Source of the DNA: Phytopythium helicoides
Taxonomy: Eukaryota > Oomycota > Peronosporomycetes > Pythiales > Pythiaceae
DNA length: 64,000 bases
Direction of reading: 5' to 3'
Assembly: GCA_024867545.1 (NCBI GenBank)
Contig: JANFNE010000007.1
Location: 372,001-436,000, forward strand
Made by a program: the position numbers and the translations under genes. Positions within the stretch are counted from its first letter, which is position 1. Every line of letters starts with the position of its first letter. The notes under the pieces are model-generated. The model was not told the DNA's origin and did not search any database. It worked only from the letters and a program-made list of their open reading frames with translations. Positions 1-11,098 of the stretch are shown here, piece by piece.

Positions 1-2878
1 GTTCTGCCGTTCGTGATGCGAGCTCGATTCTGGCGTATTAATCGACGTGTCCGAGTCGGAATCCGATTCCGAGTCATCCGATTCGCCAAACAGAGTTTTC
101 TTCGCTGGCTTCGTTGTCTTTTCTCGTCTTGTAGCGGGACTTGCTCCACGAGAAGATGTTGGAGATGGAGCAACAGTTTCCCGCTTTTTCGAGGACCCGT
201 TCGCAACCGCAGTGGTGCCATTGGATCCAGACGACTCGCCAAGCAGTGCACGAGCAAATGGGCCCTTCAATGTGGTACTCAAACTGGAATCGGGAACTTG
301 AGACCATACCAGGGACCGCAATAAGCTGTTGCAAATACTGAAGAAACTCTTGCGCGCGCTTCTGCATGTTTTCGGGCTTCGTGTTGTTGCGCAGACGGTG
401 TTTTGATGGAAATTTCGGCAACGTAGCGTCGGCGAATGCAGAAGTCAAACGCGCGTGAATCTCCTCAAACTGCGCGTAGGTGTACGAGAACGAGTGCTCG
501 AGGCCCGACGGTACGCGGAACGCAAATGTAAAGACGCCGTCCAGCTTTTTTCCCACGCTTTGCACCGCAGACGACACGAACGTGACGGAAACCGACGCAG
601 CAGACTGGGATTGAGGTGTCGACGAGAAAAACCCGTTGCCGCTCGAAGCAACACTTTTGGGACTTGTGGCTCCACCGAAATTGGACTGGCGAGCGAATAG
701 AGATGGTCCAGCACCTAAGAAAGTAGCAGAGAGAAAAAAAGTTAGTACAACCGTTCATGCGGACCTCAAAAGCCATGGAAAATGATTCGTACCTGCAGTT
801 GATCTTGATACATCCGATTCACCGCTGTCACTCCCACTCTCATCATGATGCAGAGCACTTTGTCCAAGCGACTTTCGTCCATTCATACTCATACTTGGGC
901 GACGCATGTCAACACTTCGGCGGGTGGTATCGGGCTTGGGATTATCCTTGCGAGACGCGCCAAACAGCCCGCTGTCCGAATCATCGCCATCATCGCTACT
1001 GCTGTCGTCAAACAGCCCACGTCGCCCATTCTGAGGCTTCTTCGATGTCGGCGCATCGTCTCCTTCAATCGCCTTCTTCAATAAATTCTTGCCCTCAGCA
1101 CTCAGCTGGGTATCGCGCTTACGGCTTCGAGTCTTGCTTGTGGTTGCTGCAACAGGACTTGTAACCCCGGAGCTGTCATCAATTGTATCTGCACGGTTTC
1201 GACGAATCGCAGCCAAACTCGCTGCAAATGCATTTGCCATGGTCGGTTCGGGTCCCTCGTGTGATGTCGGGCTACGCACATCCATGGCTCTGCTGTCTCG
1301 TCGACGAGGCGTGTATGCAACGGAGCTTGCAGTCGATTCAAAAGAATCGCGGCGCGGAGTCGAATTTGAGTGTGGGGGAGGGCGTCGACCACCTCCGAGG
1401 ATCGCAGCCAAGCTGCTTTGTACATCGAATTTTTCTTGATCCATGTTTGACATGCGCCTCCGGCTCTGAGTTGCCGATGAACGTGGCATCGGATGGTTGT
1501 CAAAAGACATTGTGTCGAATGACGCACTGCGAAGACTGCTGCTTGACCTGGAAGGCCGCGTTCTATCACCGCTGTTATCGTAGTCGTTGAAGCTTGATCT
1601 CCCCGACGCTGACGGTGCAAATGGTGGCGGGGGTGGAATAAACTGTGACACGCTCGACGCTGTTGATAGCCGGCGCATGGATTGCGACGGAGGTGGTGGC
1701 GGCGGGGGTGGCACAAAACCTCCCATACTAAATCTGTGTTCATGACCTCCGTGGTGCTTTGCCTTCGATGACGAAGACGATAGGCGGGATGAAATCGAGG
1801 AGCGCTCCGATCCATCGTCGGAGAACGACCCGCTGTTGGAGGACGCCGAGCGGTGCCGATGGGCCGCATCCGCAGCAATAATGACTACAAATTCCATTCA
1901 ACGTTAGCAAAGACTCGAGCCAGGATCGCAGCAGCAGCAGCATACGTACACTGTCCCGGAGGCGGCAGCTCGACACGAACCTTCGACTTTTGCTCGACCA
2001 GCTTGGTTTGCAGCGGTTGCACGTTGTCAGTCTTTCCACCTGCAGCCTCCTCGATTCGCTTGCGGTATGCTGCTTTATTGACACGCCCCGTCGTTGGCGC
2101 TTGGCGGCGCTGCAGTCGCAGCTTTCGCTTCTCGAGCAGCCGCGCCGTATCATCGTCGAGTGACCCGAGCCCATCCACGCGCTCGAGCGGGGTCATGTTG
2201 TTGATCTCTTCCTCACGCGCGAGCAGCCGCAGTCGCTCCTCCTCCTGCAGCCGCGCCTGCTTCTCCTTCCACTTGCGGATCTTCTCCTGGCGCTCTTCCT
2301 CAAGCCGCTTCTCCTCCTTCTTTGCGCGGCGGCGCTCGCGCTTGACCTCTCTGCCCCGCGGCGCTGTCCGGGTCCAGCACGGCTGCAGCAGACACAAAAC
2401 GACAAAAAGATCCGTCAGCTCCGTGCACTTCAACTTGGGATGCCCAGCGACGGGCTCCATCTCCCACGCGAGCCGCACCGCAACCGCCTCCTCAGCCAGC
2501 CCAGCGCGGACAGCAGAGGCAGCACTCACCCACGAAGGCGCGGCACCACTTCTCCAGGTCGAGCCGGTTGAAGGCGGCCAGCAGCATGCGCGGACCTCCG
2601 CGGTGCTTGTCCACCTTGAGCTCGAGCCCGTAGGCGTCAGCCTTGAGCAGCCCATCGCCGTCCCAGCCACAGAAGCCCACGAGGTGCGCCGCGTCCACGC
2701 GCGAGCGCGCGTCCGGGTCCGCGCCGTCGAAGAACTCGAGCTTGCGGTTGACGGTGAGCACGACGTAGCGCTCGACCAGCGGCGGCGCCGCCTGGCGCAG
2801 CGCCGAGCCCAGCGGGCTGCCCACACGCTCCGCCTTGACCTGCAGGTAGCCCTCGTGCACGACCCACGGGCTCTTCAT
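1..2878 (-). CDS. PH - coiled-coil - PX domain protein (3' end beyond window)
   Basis: Starts at ATG 2878. Exons read 2878-2530, 2363-1950, 1884-793 and 714 downward, with introns 2364-2529, 1885-1949 and 715-792; phases agree at every junction. Exon 1 is a pleckstrin-homology domain (Trp-Val-Val-His start, GYLQVKAE, helix LDLEKWCRAF). A charged Arg/Glu/Lys coiled coil follows (exon 2), then a long Ser-rich, proline-containing disordered stretch. A PX domain follows at about 580-320 (FSYTYAQFEEIHARL, then a helix ending LQYLQQL). PH and PX domains both bind phosphoinositides, so a membrane-trafficking or endosomal adaptor role is inferred. After the PX domain the frame changes near 265-316. 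A 52-nt intron there restores an acidic Ser/Asp-rich tail that continues past base 1, but its donor (GTCCCT) is weak, so that junction is tentative. Confidence 0.8.
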
Positions 2879-3329
2879 GGCCAGCGGCGGCGCGGCGGCG
2901 CTGGCTTGGAGGACGCGCGGAGTCGGCCTTTCTCGGCCGGTTTTGTATTGGGATTTGTATGGCGAGAGGGGAAACGCCGGCGGTCGAGGGAAGCGAGGGA
3001 GGAGAAGCGCTCGTCCGGGTGGGACAGTCGCTTTTGACGCGATTTAGAGGAGGAAGGACGCCTTTCACTTAGGACAAGACGAGGAGAATGTCGCAGTGAC
3101 GAAATCCTGCGTTTTGGTTGGCTTTTTATCAGGGCGTAAACATTCTTACCTAATGCTACAGTTGAAGCAATGAAAATGCTGCTTACAGGATATGCCACCC
3201 TGCCAACGCGACCTTGAGCCCCGCCGCTACCTTGGCTCGGTAAGCGACCGCCACCTTCCACGCGCGATATCGCCGCTATCAAGGGCAACAGGCTCGTCAG
3301 CTGCTTCCCCATCTAGAAAAATCATAATC

Positions 3330-6300
3330 CTAAGCGTTTACCTGGAGCACTCGGGCCTTGGCGTGCTCGATCTCGGGCCGGTTGGCAAAGTACCTCGACA
3401 CGGTGAACTCGACGAGGCTCGGGGTCGACACATATTCAGACCACGGAGAGAACTCTCCGGTTCCCACCGAGTTGCGTGCTGCAACGCGGAAGCGATAGGT
3501 CCGACGAGGGCGAAGGCTGTTGGTATTCCATTCGGTGCTCGTATCAAAAAGACTTGTCTCCTCATTAACTTCCTCTTCGTCGGTGCTAGAGGTTGCGCTG
3601 CGATAGGCCGATTGGATCTGGTACGCCGATATAGGCTCGCCCCCATCATTTGCAGGAGAGCTCCAGGAAAGTTTTGCAGCTGTCGGTGTCACATTCTCTA
3701 CATGCGGCTCCAGCAGTAGCGCAGGTGGAGTGGTAGCCGGCAACGTAGAGACTGGGACACTGCACGCACTAGCGGGTCCAGGGCCTAACGCGTTCACAGC
3801 CCGAACCTCAGTGCTGAAGTAACACCCACCTCGTAGATGGCAGATCACAAACGAAAGTAGAGTGGTCGACGCTTCGCTTTGCTCCCAGTCCCCACGAGCT
3901 AAAGAGAACTCTCGATACACATTCTTCACATTTACGCCAAACTGCTGCTCCTCCTGGTATAAAACGGCATCGTATCGCTCAATAGGCAGACCATTATCTC
4001 GTGGGGCTTCCCACCCAAGGGTTAGAGAGTGAGACGACGGTGAAAGCAAACGTGGAGGGGGAGATGGAGCGTCAGGCACATCACAGAGCGTTCGTATGAT
4101 GTCGCTAGCTGGTGAGATTAGTGATGTTCGCAGAACATTATCGATAAGATTTGTGGCAGATACCCAAACACGTAACACAGTGCCGGGAAGCAGGTTTGTG
4201 AGCTTGTATGTCGTGCCGACAATCGAATGAGCTAGTAGCACGACAGTGTTGATCTCGCTTGTCTTGGTGTCAGATATACATTCAGCAGCAGCTAAGCATC
4301 ATCTTGCGTCCAGTGCAGCGTGTATTGAAGAATCTCACTTCCATTGCAGCGCGGCTTCATCCACTCCAATTCTACGTGGCGCTTTCCGATACTTGTGATT
4401 ATCGGTTTGTCTGGTGGATCTGGAGCTGTTGAGTCCATTTTAACGTAGTCGCTCACACGAGAAAAGTCACCTAGACCACATCGGTTTGAAGCTGCGACTA
4501 CGAACTGATAGATTTCGCCCGGCCACAGTTCGTCGACAGTATACGACACTTCAGTTGAATCGCTACTGCTGAGTCGAGTGAGGCGTTTTGCCATCTTAGA
4601 GGTACTTTTGGCTGGTGGTTTGCTCTTTTTATCTTGTTTGGCAGATGCTTTTGTTTTCTTGTTACTCTTCTTTTCGACACTTGTTGGCTTGGGGTTTTGG
4701 TGCTCTGACAGGCTGTCAGCTTGATCGATTTGCTTTTGAAGCTTAGCATCTGAAACCGATATCGTCAACTCACAAACTGGAACGGCTATGACGTTTTCTG
4801 GAATACAGCGAATTGTGTATGTCTGCAGTACTGCTCCATTCGGGCAGGGTGGTATCCAAGACAATCTGATACTTCGCGCGCTGCGGTCATGGTACCGAAC
4901 TGGTTTTTCAATTCGGGATGGGACGAACGCAAGCGTCTCAATCGGAGACGTTGCAGCACTAAATGCGCTAGAACCAATCTGAATCACACACAAGCAAGTT
5001 TAGTTTGGACTAGGTATCATGATGAAGTTCCAAAGATCTACGCACACTGTTGACAGCAGCAATCTGGAGTGAGTACTGGACGCCCGGTTGTAGTTTTTCA
5101 ACGACAGCCGTTGTGTACTTGGACACAACTTGGATATCAGGGACAGCACGTAAGCTGGTCCCAGCTGACTCGAGTGCAGTGAGTTGTGTCGTCCGGATCA
5201 CATAGTGCGAAATGCGTGCGCCATTTGCAAGCGGCTCAACCCATCTAATTGTGATGGCATAGCGATCAATTGTAACAACCTCAGGTACGAAAGGTGTGTC
5301 AGGGCTCGACGGACGTACGCGCCACGCAAACGTATTCGTGTCGTCACCACCCGAAACTAAAAAGATAGCCTGTGGATCGAAAGCTAGCGTTTTGACTGAA
5401 TCGTAATGCCCGGAGAGAGTGTACACACACTCTGCCTTGGTGTCGCGGCGCCACACCTTCACCATGTTGTCTGACGCCCCAGTCGCTAAAAGCATGTCAA
5501 ATCCAGCGGCTAGGCACGCGCTAGCACTTGTAAGAGCGCAGCACGAAATTGGAGCGGGGTGCGCTTCTCTGACCTGTTTCGAGCACTACGCCGTCACTCA
5601 AGCGCCAATATTTTATGGATCGGTCGTAAGAAACGGTAACTACAAAATCAAGATCTTTCTCGACACTGCAGCCTGTAATCATCGCCGAGTGCTGGGCAAA
5701 GTTGCCATCCTGGGAGTAGGAACGTATCAGTCACGAATAGATCATCCATGAAAAGCAAAAAACCTACATGAGTTACGTCTTGAAAGGGCCGACAACCTAT
5801 GAGCAGCATCGGTAATTGGGATAAGTGGTGGCATATTTGAAGTACCAATAGCAGGATCAAGTAGCTCCCGGAATGAGAACTTGTCCATCGCCTTGTATGC
5901 TGTACGAAGCTGTGTCTGAGTGTATAACAGCAAAAGAGGATCATCTTCTCCTTGTGCATCGCCGTCATTCAGGAGATCTTCTTTGTTGATGGGATCATTG
6001 TTTTGGTTTGCAAACAGCTCAACAGTGTCAGCTGCTAGCTGTAGGCACTGAGTGATGCAAGAAGAGATAACATCGTCAGGAATTGGAGGGTTGGGATCGG
6101 CCTGCACAGTTGTTGTCGTTCCAGTTATCTCAGAAGAGCAGTGTCTGTGTGGCACCAACCAATCGCAGTTTGGAACTAATGAAGGCAATGATTCACCAAA
6201 TTCAGCAAGTCGAAGTGAATATTCCACAGAGAAAGAGCTTGGAATCGTGGCCTCCAATAACGCTAGCTGATTGCCTATGCTTTCAGCACTTCGAATTCTC

Positions 6301-7451
6301 GGGAAAACAGTCTCGGCCCCATTGGGTTCAGTGCCAACCATATCCCAGACTTTGATTTTGCACTCGCCACACGCCATTAGCACTGAGTCATCTTGAGCAA
6401 AAGAAAGACAAAGCACACCACAATCGTCAACCGGAAATCTTTGCACTAGTGATAGTGGAGCGAGTTGTAATGACTGATTTGGGTCGATGGATTTCGGACG
6501 GTTTGGAACTCTCCACAGCATACACATCGAGTCCCATGAACCAGTTGCTAATAGTTTCGAGTCGTGAGAGAACGACATGCATGTAATCTGCTGCTGGTGG
6601 CCGGTACAGTAGCTGGAAGCCATGTCAGGTGTTTTGGAGAGCGGGCATTTAGAGGGATAAAGACGATTGATTAGAGGGGTAAACCCATGCAGAAGCGGCT
6701 CGTGATCTGTGAAAGCATTCTGGTTAGATGAGCTCACACGAGCAGAGTAGCAGCGGATCATCATCAACTAGCCTTACGCGGAGCGTATGCAACCCAAAGC
6801 CAAGGCGCGTTTGCCTGCTCTTCATTCGAACCAAATGTAGGAGCAGTATCCAAGACTGCTGCGCCACAAATCGACAAAGCGTGCAGCGACGTGATCTCAA
6901 CACTTGCTAAGACCTGTGAGGGTCGAAAGTTCCATATGCATATTCTAAAAGGAGTAGTCCGTGTTTACAGCGCAGTTGGAACTTGATCAGCGATCTTATG
7001 TCAAGGCCAAAACGTAGTTTTAATACATACGTACTTGTCTGTGCCAAATGTACACACAACCTGCTGGGGAGCTGTATTTGTTGTTGCCGCTGGATCACAT
7101 GGAAACGAAATCACCGCAACCGAGCCCACTCGGCGCAAGTGGGAGTCGTAGCTCTCCACCCTCATTCCAGGTGTCACCCTTGCTCGCCGAGCGTCTTCGT
7201 ACTTCCCGTCAATGAACCAAAAGCCTGACATTAGACGTGTTTGTCAGCGACTCTACCGCTGCGACAGCTCGTATAGGTGATAGCAAATCGCAACCATCTT
7301 CTCGTAGAGCGTCGTCCTCTAGCTTCCGCTGCAGCTTTTCAAGCATTTCACGTGCTTGTGCTCGCTCTTCAACGCTGCGCGCGTCGACATGTTCGTCGAA
7401 GAACTCGCGCTGGATTGCTTCGAGATGCTTGCGTCGAGCATTTTTCCCCAT
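3330..7451 (-). CDS. WD40 repeat / fibronectin type III protein
   Basis: Starts at ATG 7451 (MGKNARRKHLEAIQ). Clear introns are 7225-7294, 6945-7034, 6707-6777 and 4979-5045; others lie near 5730-5790 and 5510-5580. The N-terminal half holds several WD40 units, for example GHQQQITCMSFSHDSK with LLATGSWDSMCMLW, SYDRSIKYWRL, and GHYDSVKTLAF. The C-terminal half holds about five FN3 domains (LTLGWEAPRDNG, LSWSSPANDGGEPI, RFRVAARNSVGTGEFSPW, IRWVEPLANGARI). This suggests a large scaffold; partners are unknown and I do not recognise a named orthologue. A one-base frame break at about 4287-4300, with no usable GT donor, interrupts one FN3 domain. The frame ends at TAG 3330, but a donor (CAG|GTAAAC) and an acceptor at about 3313 could add a 3' exon. 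The gene lies only 62 bp from the next gene's stop at 7514. Confidence 0.78.
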
Positions 7452-7513
7452 TTACTGAGGAGTCGGGCGACTTTTGGAAACTGGAAACCGGAATAGCGAC
7501 AATGTGCGATGCG

Positions 7514-9910
7514 CTAGACAACAGCGGAGAACTCGCGGTTTACACTACCACGCACGTCATTTGAAGGCGAATCCTCGACAAATGATGAGAGAATAGGGAC
7601 TTCAAGCGTATCGACACGGGAAAGTCGCCGGGTGCTCTCTCGGGCACTGACACGGTTGCGCTGCCTCCACCAGCGCCTTCCCCACTGCCTTAATTCCCCG
7701 GCGAGAACAATCAAAAGCTGAGCAAAGTTGATAAACACAAGTTGTGTTGGTGCTAAGATGTCTGTCCCGGTTCGCACAGCGTAGCGTTTCGAAGCGGTCG
7801 CTACCATCGAAACCGCGACGAGGTAACCAAAACGCTCCGCAGAATATGACGTGCTTGTAACGTCGATGCGATCCAAATATGCGATTGCTGCGTTCAAGAC
7901 GCACACCACAAGTACCAAGTAGAACACGGTAAAGTTGACTGCAATGTCTTCTGAGTAGTCAACGAAAACATGGACGAGACTCAGAGGGCATAGAAAGTCG
8001 TTCAAGCGGTCCCACAGCACCTGAATGGCTGTGTTAAGCTTGGCTCGCGCTGTTACAAGTCCATTTTCCACCATCAGGGTTGGCGGTGAAGAGCCAATTG
8101 ATGATCTTGAGGTGGAGCTGTGTCGAAGTGCCCTCCCAACGGCGTCTGCAATGTTTGCGATCGCGAGCATCCCAATCATCCACGCAATTAGCGAGTTGAT
8201 CCCTTCTTTGACAACCAAGAGACGAGCTTGAACGAAGACAACCCCGAATATATAGATTGAAAGCCCGACCAGCCCAATCTTGAAGCATTGAATGGCCAAC
8301 TCGATCGCCCTCATGGGATCACTTCCCTCACTTCGTGGCCCACCTTGCCCCCGACTTTGTATGTTGATACAAAAAAACTTGCGGAACGACCGGGTCGGTT
8401 CGAAACACGAAGAGTATGCGTAACTCCACCGAAACGCGAGAGTCAGCGCCAGCAAAGCTCCAAGAACGCAGTCCATAATGATAACGATGTTGTTTACGTC
8501 GTTTTGTAGAAGTCTCCAGTCTTCGCTGCTGCTTAGGTTGTGCTGAGATTGAATTGCAGCGCCATCCACGGTCTCGAAGAAGTTGAGAACGACGTATACG
8601 GCGAAAGCGCAATCAAAGATTACCTTGAGCCATTGGCGTTTTGCAACACCCCGCAATGCCTCCCAGATGTGCTTGAATCTTAAGCACGAGCCTTGAGGCT
8701 GGTTTATGCTGATAGGCACAAGGGGTTCCAAAGGGCCAAATGAAACACTCGTTCGGCGTTCCGAAGTTGCTCCTTCATTCAGTGAGCATGACGCTTCAAT
8801 GTTACTCGGCGAAGTAGGTGGATTTGAAGCGCTGTCTGGAGAATCTGTCTCGCTTGATTCGCGTACGGGGCTCAGTGCTTGAGGTTCACTCGTGCGTCGT
8901 TTACGAACCTGGCCATTGTAGACAGTAAGAGATGACAGCGCAACATCCGCTACCAGAAACACCACGGCTCCTTGAATATCGGGAGAAATCTGCGGCTCAT
9001 CTATCACGAACGTTCCCATAACAATTGTGGCCATTGTGAGGACGCGGTGCAGGTGGTACGACAGTCGCTCAGATGTGTTGCCGGTGGAGCACGCCGTCCA
9101 CGCTGCCCACATCATGGTTGGCATCTCGGTAATGAGAAGCAGGAGCTCATTCTGGCTTAGAAACGAAGAGACAGTGCCGCAGTCCTTCCATCGGTCAAAG
9201 AATGTCAGGATGAGACGCTTGCGCGCACTCATTTGCTCTTCGTGACTTGCCGCGACGTCCAGGATTGTGAGCGGGTCTGACCGCGCGCGGCGGTACACGA
9301 CCCACCACGTGTGCATGAGCGCAAACATGTCTACGAGTTCACACAAGAGCAGCAAGAGTGCCGCGAGCAGGTCTCCCAGCTGCTGCTTGAGTTCGAAGGC
9401 TGGGCTGCGCGACAGCATCCCGATCGTGTAGTTGAGGAAGAGCAGCTTGAGCACCACGGTGATGACGGGCATGGCGTGTCTTCTCGTGGTGCACATGGGC
9501 GTCGGCGACTTGGCGCAGCAGCAGCTGATCTTGCAGCAGCCCGCGATCCATGGCGAGAGCCACACGACGGCGAAGCTGAAGAAGACCATGCTGGAGATGG
9601 CGAGCGGCACCATCGTCATGGCCTCCGGGAAGATGGCGACGCTGTTGTTGTCGCTGTCTGCGCTGCCGGACGACGACGAGGAGCTCGTCGTCCGCTTGGA
9701 GCGGAAGCAGTTCATGGCCGCGCCGGCGATCGACACCTGCTCGAAGCAGAGCACGAGGAAGTCGAAGGTGCCGAGCTCCGTGTCGGCGCGGCGGTTGCTC
9801 TGCTGCTGCACCCAACGCCGCGAGCGCGCCACTCCCTCCAGCAGACGCCGGCGCGTTCCCGAGCGCTGCAGCGGCGGCCTCGGCGCGGCGGCGGGCGACG
9901 CGGGCGCCAT
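7514..9910 (-). CDS. Multipass membrane protein, unknown function (798 aa)
   Basis: One uninterrupted frame. I chose ATG 9910 (MAPASPAAAPRPPLQRSG); the open frame extends to 10243 but without a convincing earlier start, and that extension would run into the divergent promoter region. The protein has roughly 10-13 hydrophobic segments (for example VPLAISSMVFFSFAVVW, LLAALLLLLCELVDMFALM, LGALLALTLAF, FYLVLVVCVLNAAIAYL). A polar Ser/Pro-rich loop of about 80 residues in the middle holds SETDSPDSASNPPTSPSN. A cysteine-rich juxtamembrane patch (CCKISCCCAK) could be palmitoylated (inference). No known transporter or channel signature is visible. Probably an oomycete-restricted integral membrane protein. 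Confidence 0.7.
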   Translation of the reverse strand: MAPASPAAAPRPPLQRSGTRRRLLEGVARSRRWVQQQSNRRADTELGTFDFLVLCFEQVSIAGAAMNCFRSKRTTSSSSSSGSADSDNNSVAIFPEAMTMVPLAISSMVFFSFAVVWLSPWIAGCCKISCCCAKSPTPMCTTRRHAMPVITVVLKLLFLNYTIGMLSRSPAFELKQQLGDLLAALLLLLCELVDMFALMHTWWVVYRRARSDPLTILDVAASHEEQMSARKRLILTFFDRWKDCGTVSSFLSQNELLLLITEMPTMMWAAWTACSTGNTSERLSYHLHRVLTMATIVMGTFVIDEPQISPDIQGAVVFLVADVALSSLTVYNGQVRKRRTSEPQALSPVRESSETDSPDSASNPPTSPSNIEASCSLNEGATSERRTSVSFGPLEPLVPISINQPQGSCLRFKHIWEALRGVAKRQWLKVIFDCAFAVYVVLNFFETVDGAAIQSQHNLSSSEDWRLLQNDVNNIVIIMDCVLGALLALTLAFRWSYAYSSCFEPTRSFRKFFCINIQSRGQGGPRSEGSDPMRAIELAIQCFKIGLVGLSIYIFGVVFVQARLLVVKEGINSLIAWMIGMLAIANIADAVGRALRHSSTSRSSIGSSPPTLMVENGLVTARAKLNTAIQVLWDRLNDFLCPLSLVHVFVDYSEDIAVNFTVFYLVLVVCVLNAAIAYLDRIDVTSTSYSAERFGYLVAVSMVATASKRYAVRTGTDILAPTQLVFINFAQLLIVLAGELRQWGRRWWRQRNRVSARESTRRLSRVDTLEVPILSSFVEDSPSNDVRGSVNREFSAVV

Positions 9911-10293
9911 GGCGAGGCGAGGACTGCCGGCCGGCGGCCTTTCCCCATGGTCCCACGACCGATTACCCTTTTCATAGTTGCCTTTGCAGTGGGGTAATCT
10001 GGTGTCGTGTCGTGTGTGATTGGTTGAAATATGGGGGAGGAATATTGGCCAATCAGAGGGGAGGGTGGGTACAGATTCGCGCCACAGCCGCGCGAAAGCG
10101 TCGCACGCCCTGTTTCCAGAGGGGAAAAAGCGACAGTTGGGGCCGGTTGAGGGCCACGTGGCCGGGAATCCACTGTATAGGCTTGACTTTTGGCGGCACA
10201 AGGCGTCGACCTGATTTGAGTCGGCGCGCATACAAAGCGCCATAGAGCGGCGTCTCCTGCGTTCCGTTCCGGCCCCCTGTCGGCCACTTCGCC
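9911..10293. promoter_or_regulatory. Divergent intergenic region
   Basis: 383 bp between two genes transcribed away from each other (membrane protein on minus, PH protein on plus), so it should contain both promoters. No individual element could be fixed with confidence. Confidence 0.4.
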
Positions 10294-10980
10294 ATGTCCA
10301 AGGAAGGCTACCTGATCGTGCACGACGAGGGCCGGCGGTCGGCCATCTACTACTGCGTGCTGGGCGAGGGCCGCTTCCAGTGCTTCTCGCGGCGCCACAA
10401 CGGCGTGCTCGTGCGCGAGCTGACGCTCTCGCGCGCCAAGCTCAAGGTGCGCGGCGTACCCGAGGCCGAGGCGCGCGACTGCCCCTTCAGCTTCTCGGTG
10501 CGCCTGCAGCGCTCCAAGATCCGCGACGGACGCGTCGTGCTCGTGGGGAAGCCCACGCTGCTGCTGCTCAGCGCGCCCTCCTGGGGCGAGCGCAAGGCCT
10601 GGGGCAACGCCATCCACGCTTGGCAGCGCAACTACTGGGGCGAGCCCCAGCACCGCGCGCTCAACCTCTCGGACGACGACCTCGACGTCTTCTTTGAGAC
10701 GCAGAAGAAGGTGCTGCAGCTAGTGCTCGCGCCAAGCTCCGTCGCCGCAGAGTCCCCGGCATCCAGCACCTCCTCGCCAGCCGCCTCGGCCGTCCGCAAG
10801 CCGCCCAGCGCCGCGGCCATGGCGCACCTTTTGCGCGCCAGAGCGCAGGCGCTGCGCTCCATGGGCAACAAGGTCGGCAAGAAGATCCGTTCAGGCACCG
10901 TCACCTTCTCGCTGCCGCATCCCATGGGGCTCAGCGTGGCCTCGCAGCAGCCGCAGGCGCAGCAGGCCGCCGCCAAGTAG
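10294..10980 (+). CDS. Small PH-domain protein (228 aa)
   Basis: Single exon from ATG 10294 to TAG 10980. Residues about 3-115 form a pleckstrin-homology domain: it opens SKEGYLIVHDEG, has a central beta strand pattern (YYCVLGEGRFQCF), and ends with the conserved Trp helix (ERKAWGNAIHAWQ). The remainder is Ala/Ser/Pro-rich with no recognisable domain. It probably binds phosphoinositides or a protein partner at membranes. Nothing in the sequence identifies the pathway. Transcribed divergently from the membrane-protein gene at 7514-9910. Confidence 0.8.
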   Translation: MSKEGYLIVHDEGRRSAIYYCVLGEGRFQCFSRRHNGVLVRELTLSRAKLKVRGVPEAEARDCPFSFSVRLQRSKIRDGRVVLVGKPTLLLLSAPSWGERKAWGNAIHAWQRNYWGEPQHRALNLSDDDLDVFFETQKKVLQLVLAPSSVAAESPASSTSSPAASAVRKPPSAAAMAHLLRARAQALRSMGNKVGKKIRSGTVTFSLPHPMGLSVASQQPQAQQAAAK

Positions 10981-11058
10981 GCCTCGTCCAAGTTCCTAAG
11001 TTATTCAGCCCCGTCTAGATGTCGCCCGATGGATGAATGCATCGCTCGCTATTAGCCT

Positions 11059-11079
11059 TCTCTCTCTCTCTCTCTCTCT
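11059..11079. repeat. (TC)n microsatellite
   Basis: About ten TC dinucleotides between the convergent 3' ends of the PH gene and DHFR-TS. Confidence 0.9.
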
Positions 11080-11098
11080 TCTGATCATTCCTCTACGT

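Noticed and set aside
9911..10243. N-terminal extension of the 798-residue membrane protein
   Set aside because: Would place coding sequence in the divergent promoter; the composition changes upstream of Met 9910 and no good start is present.
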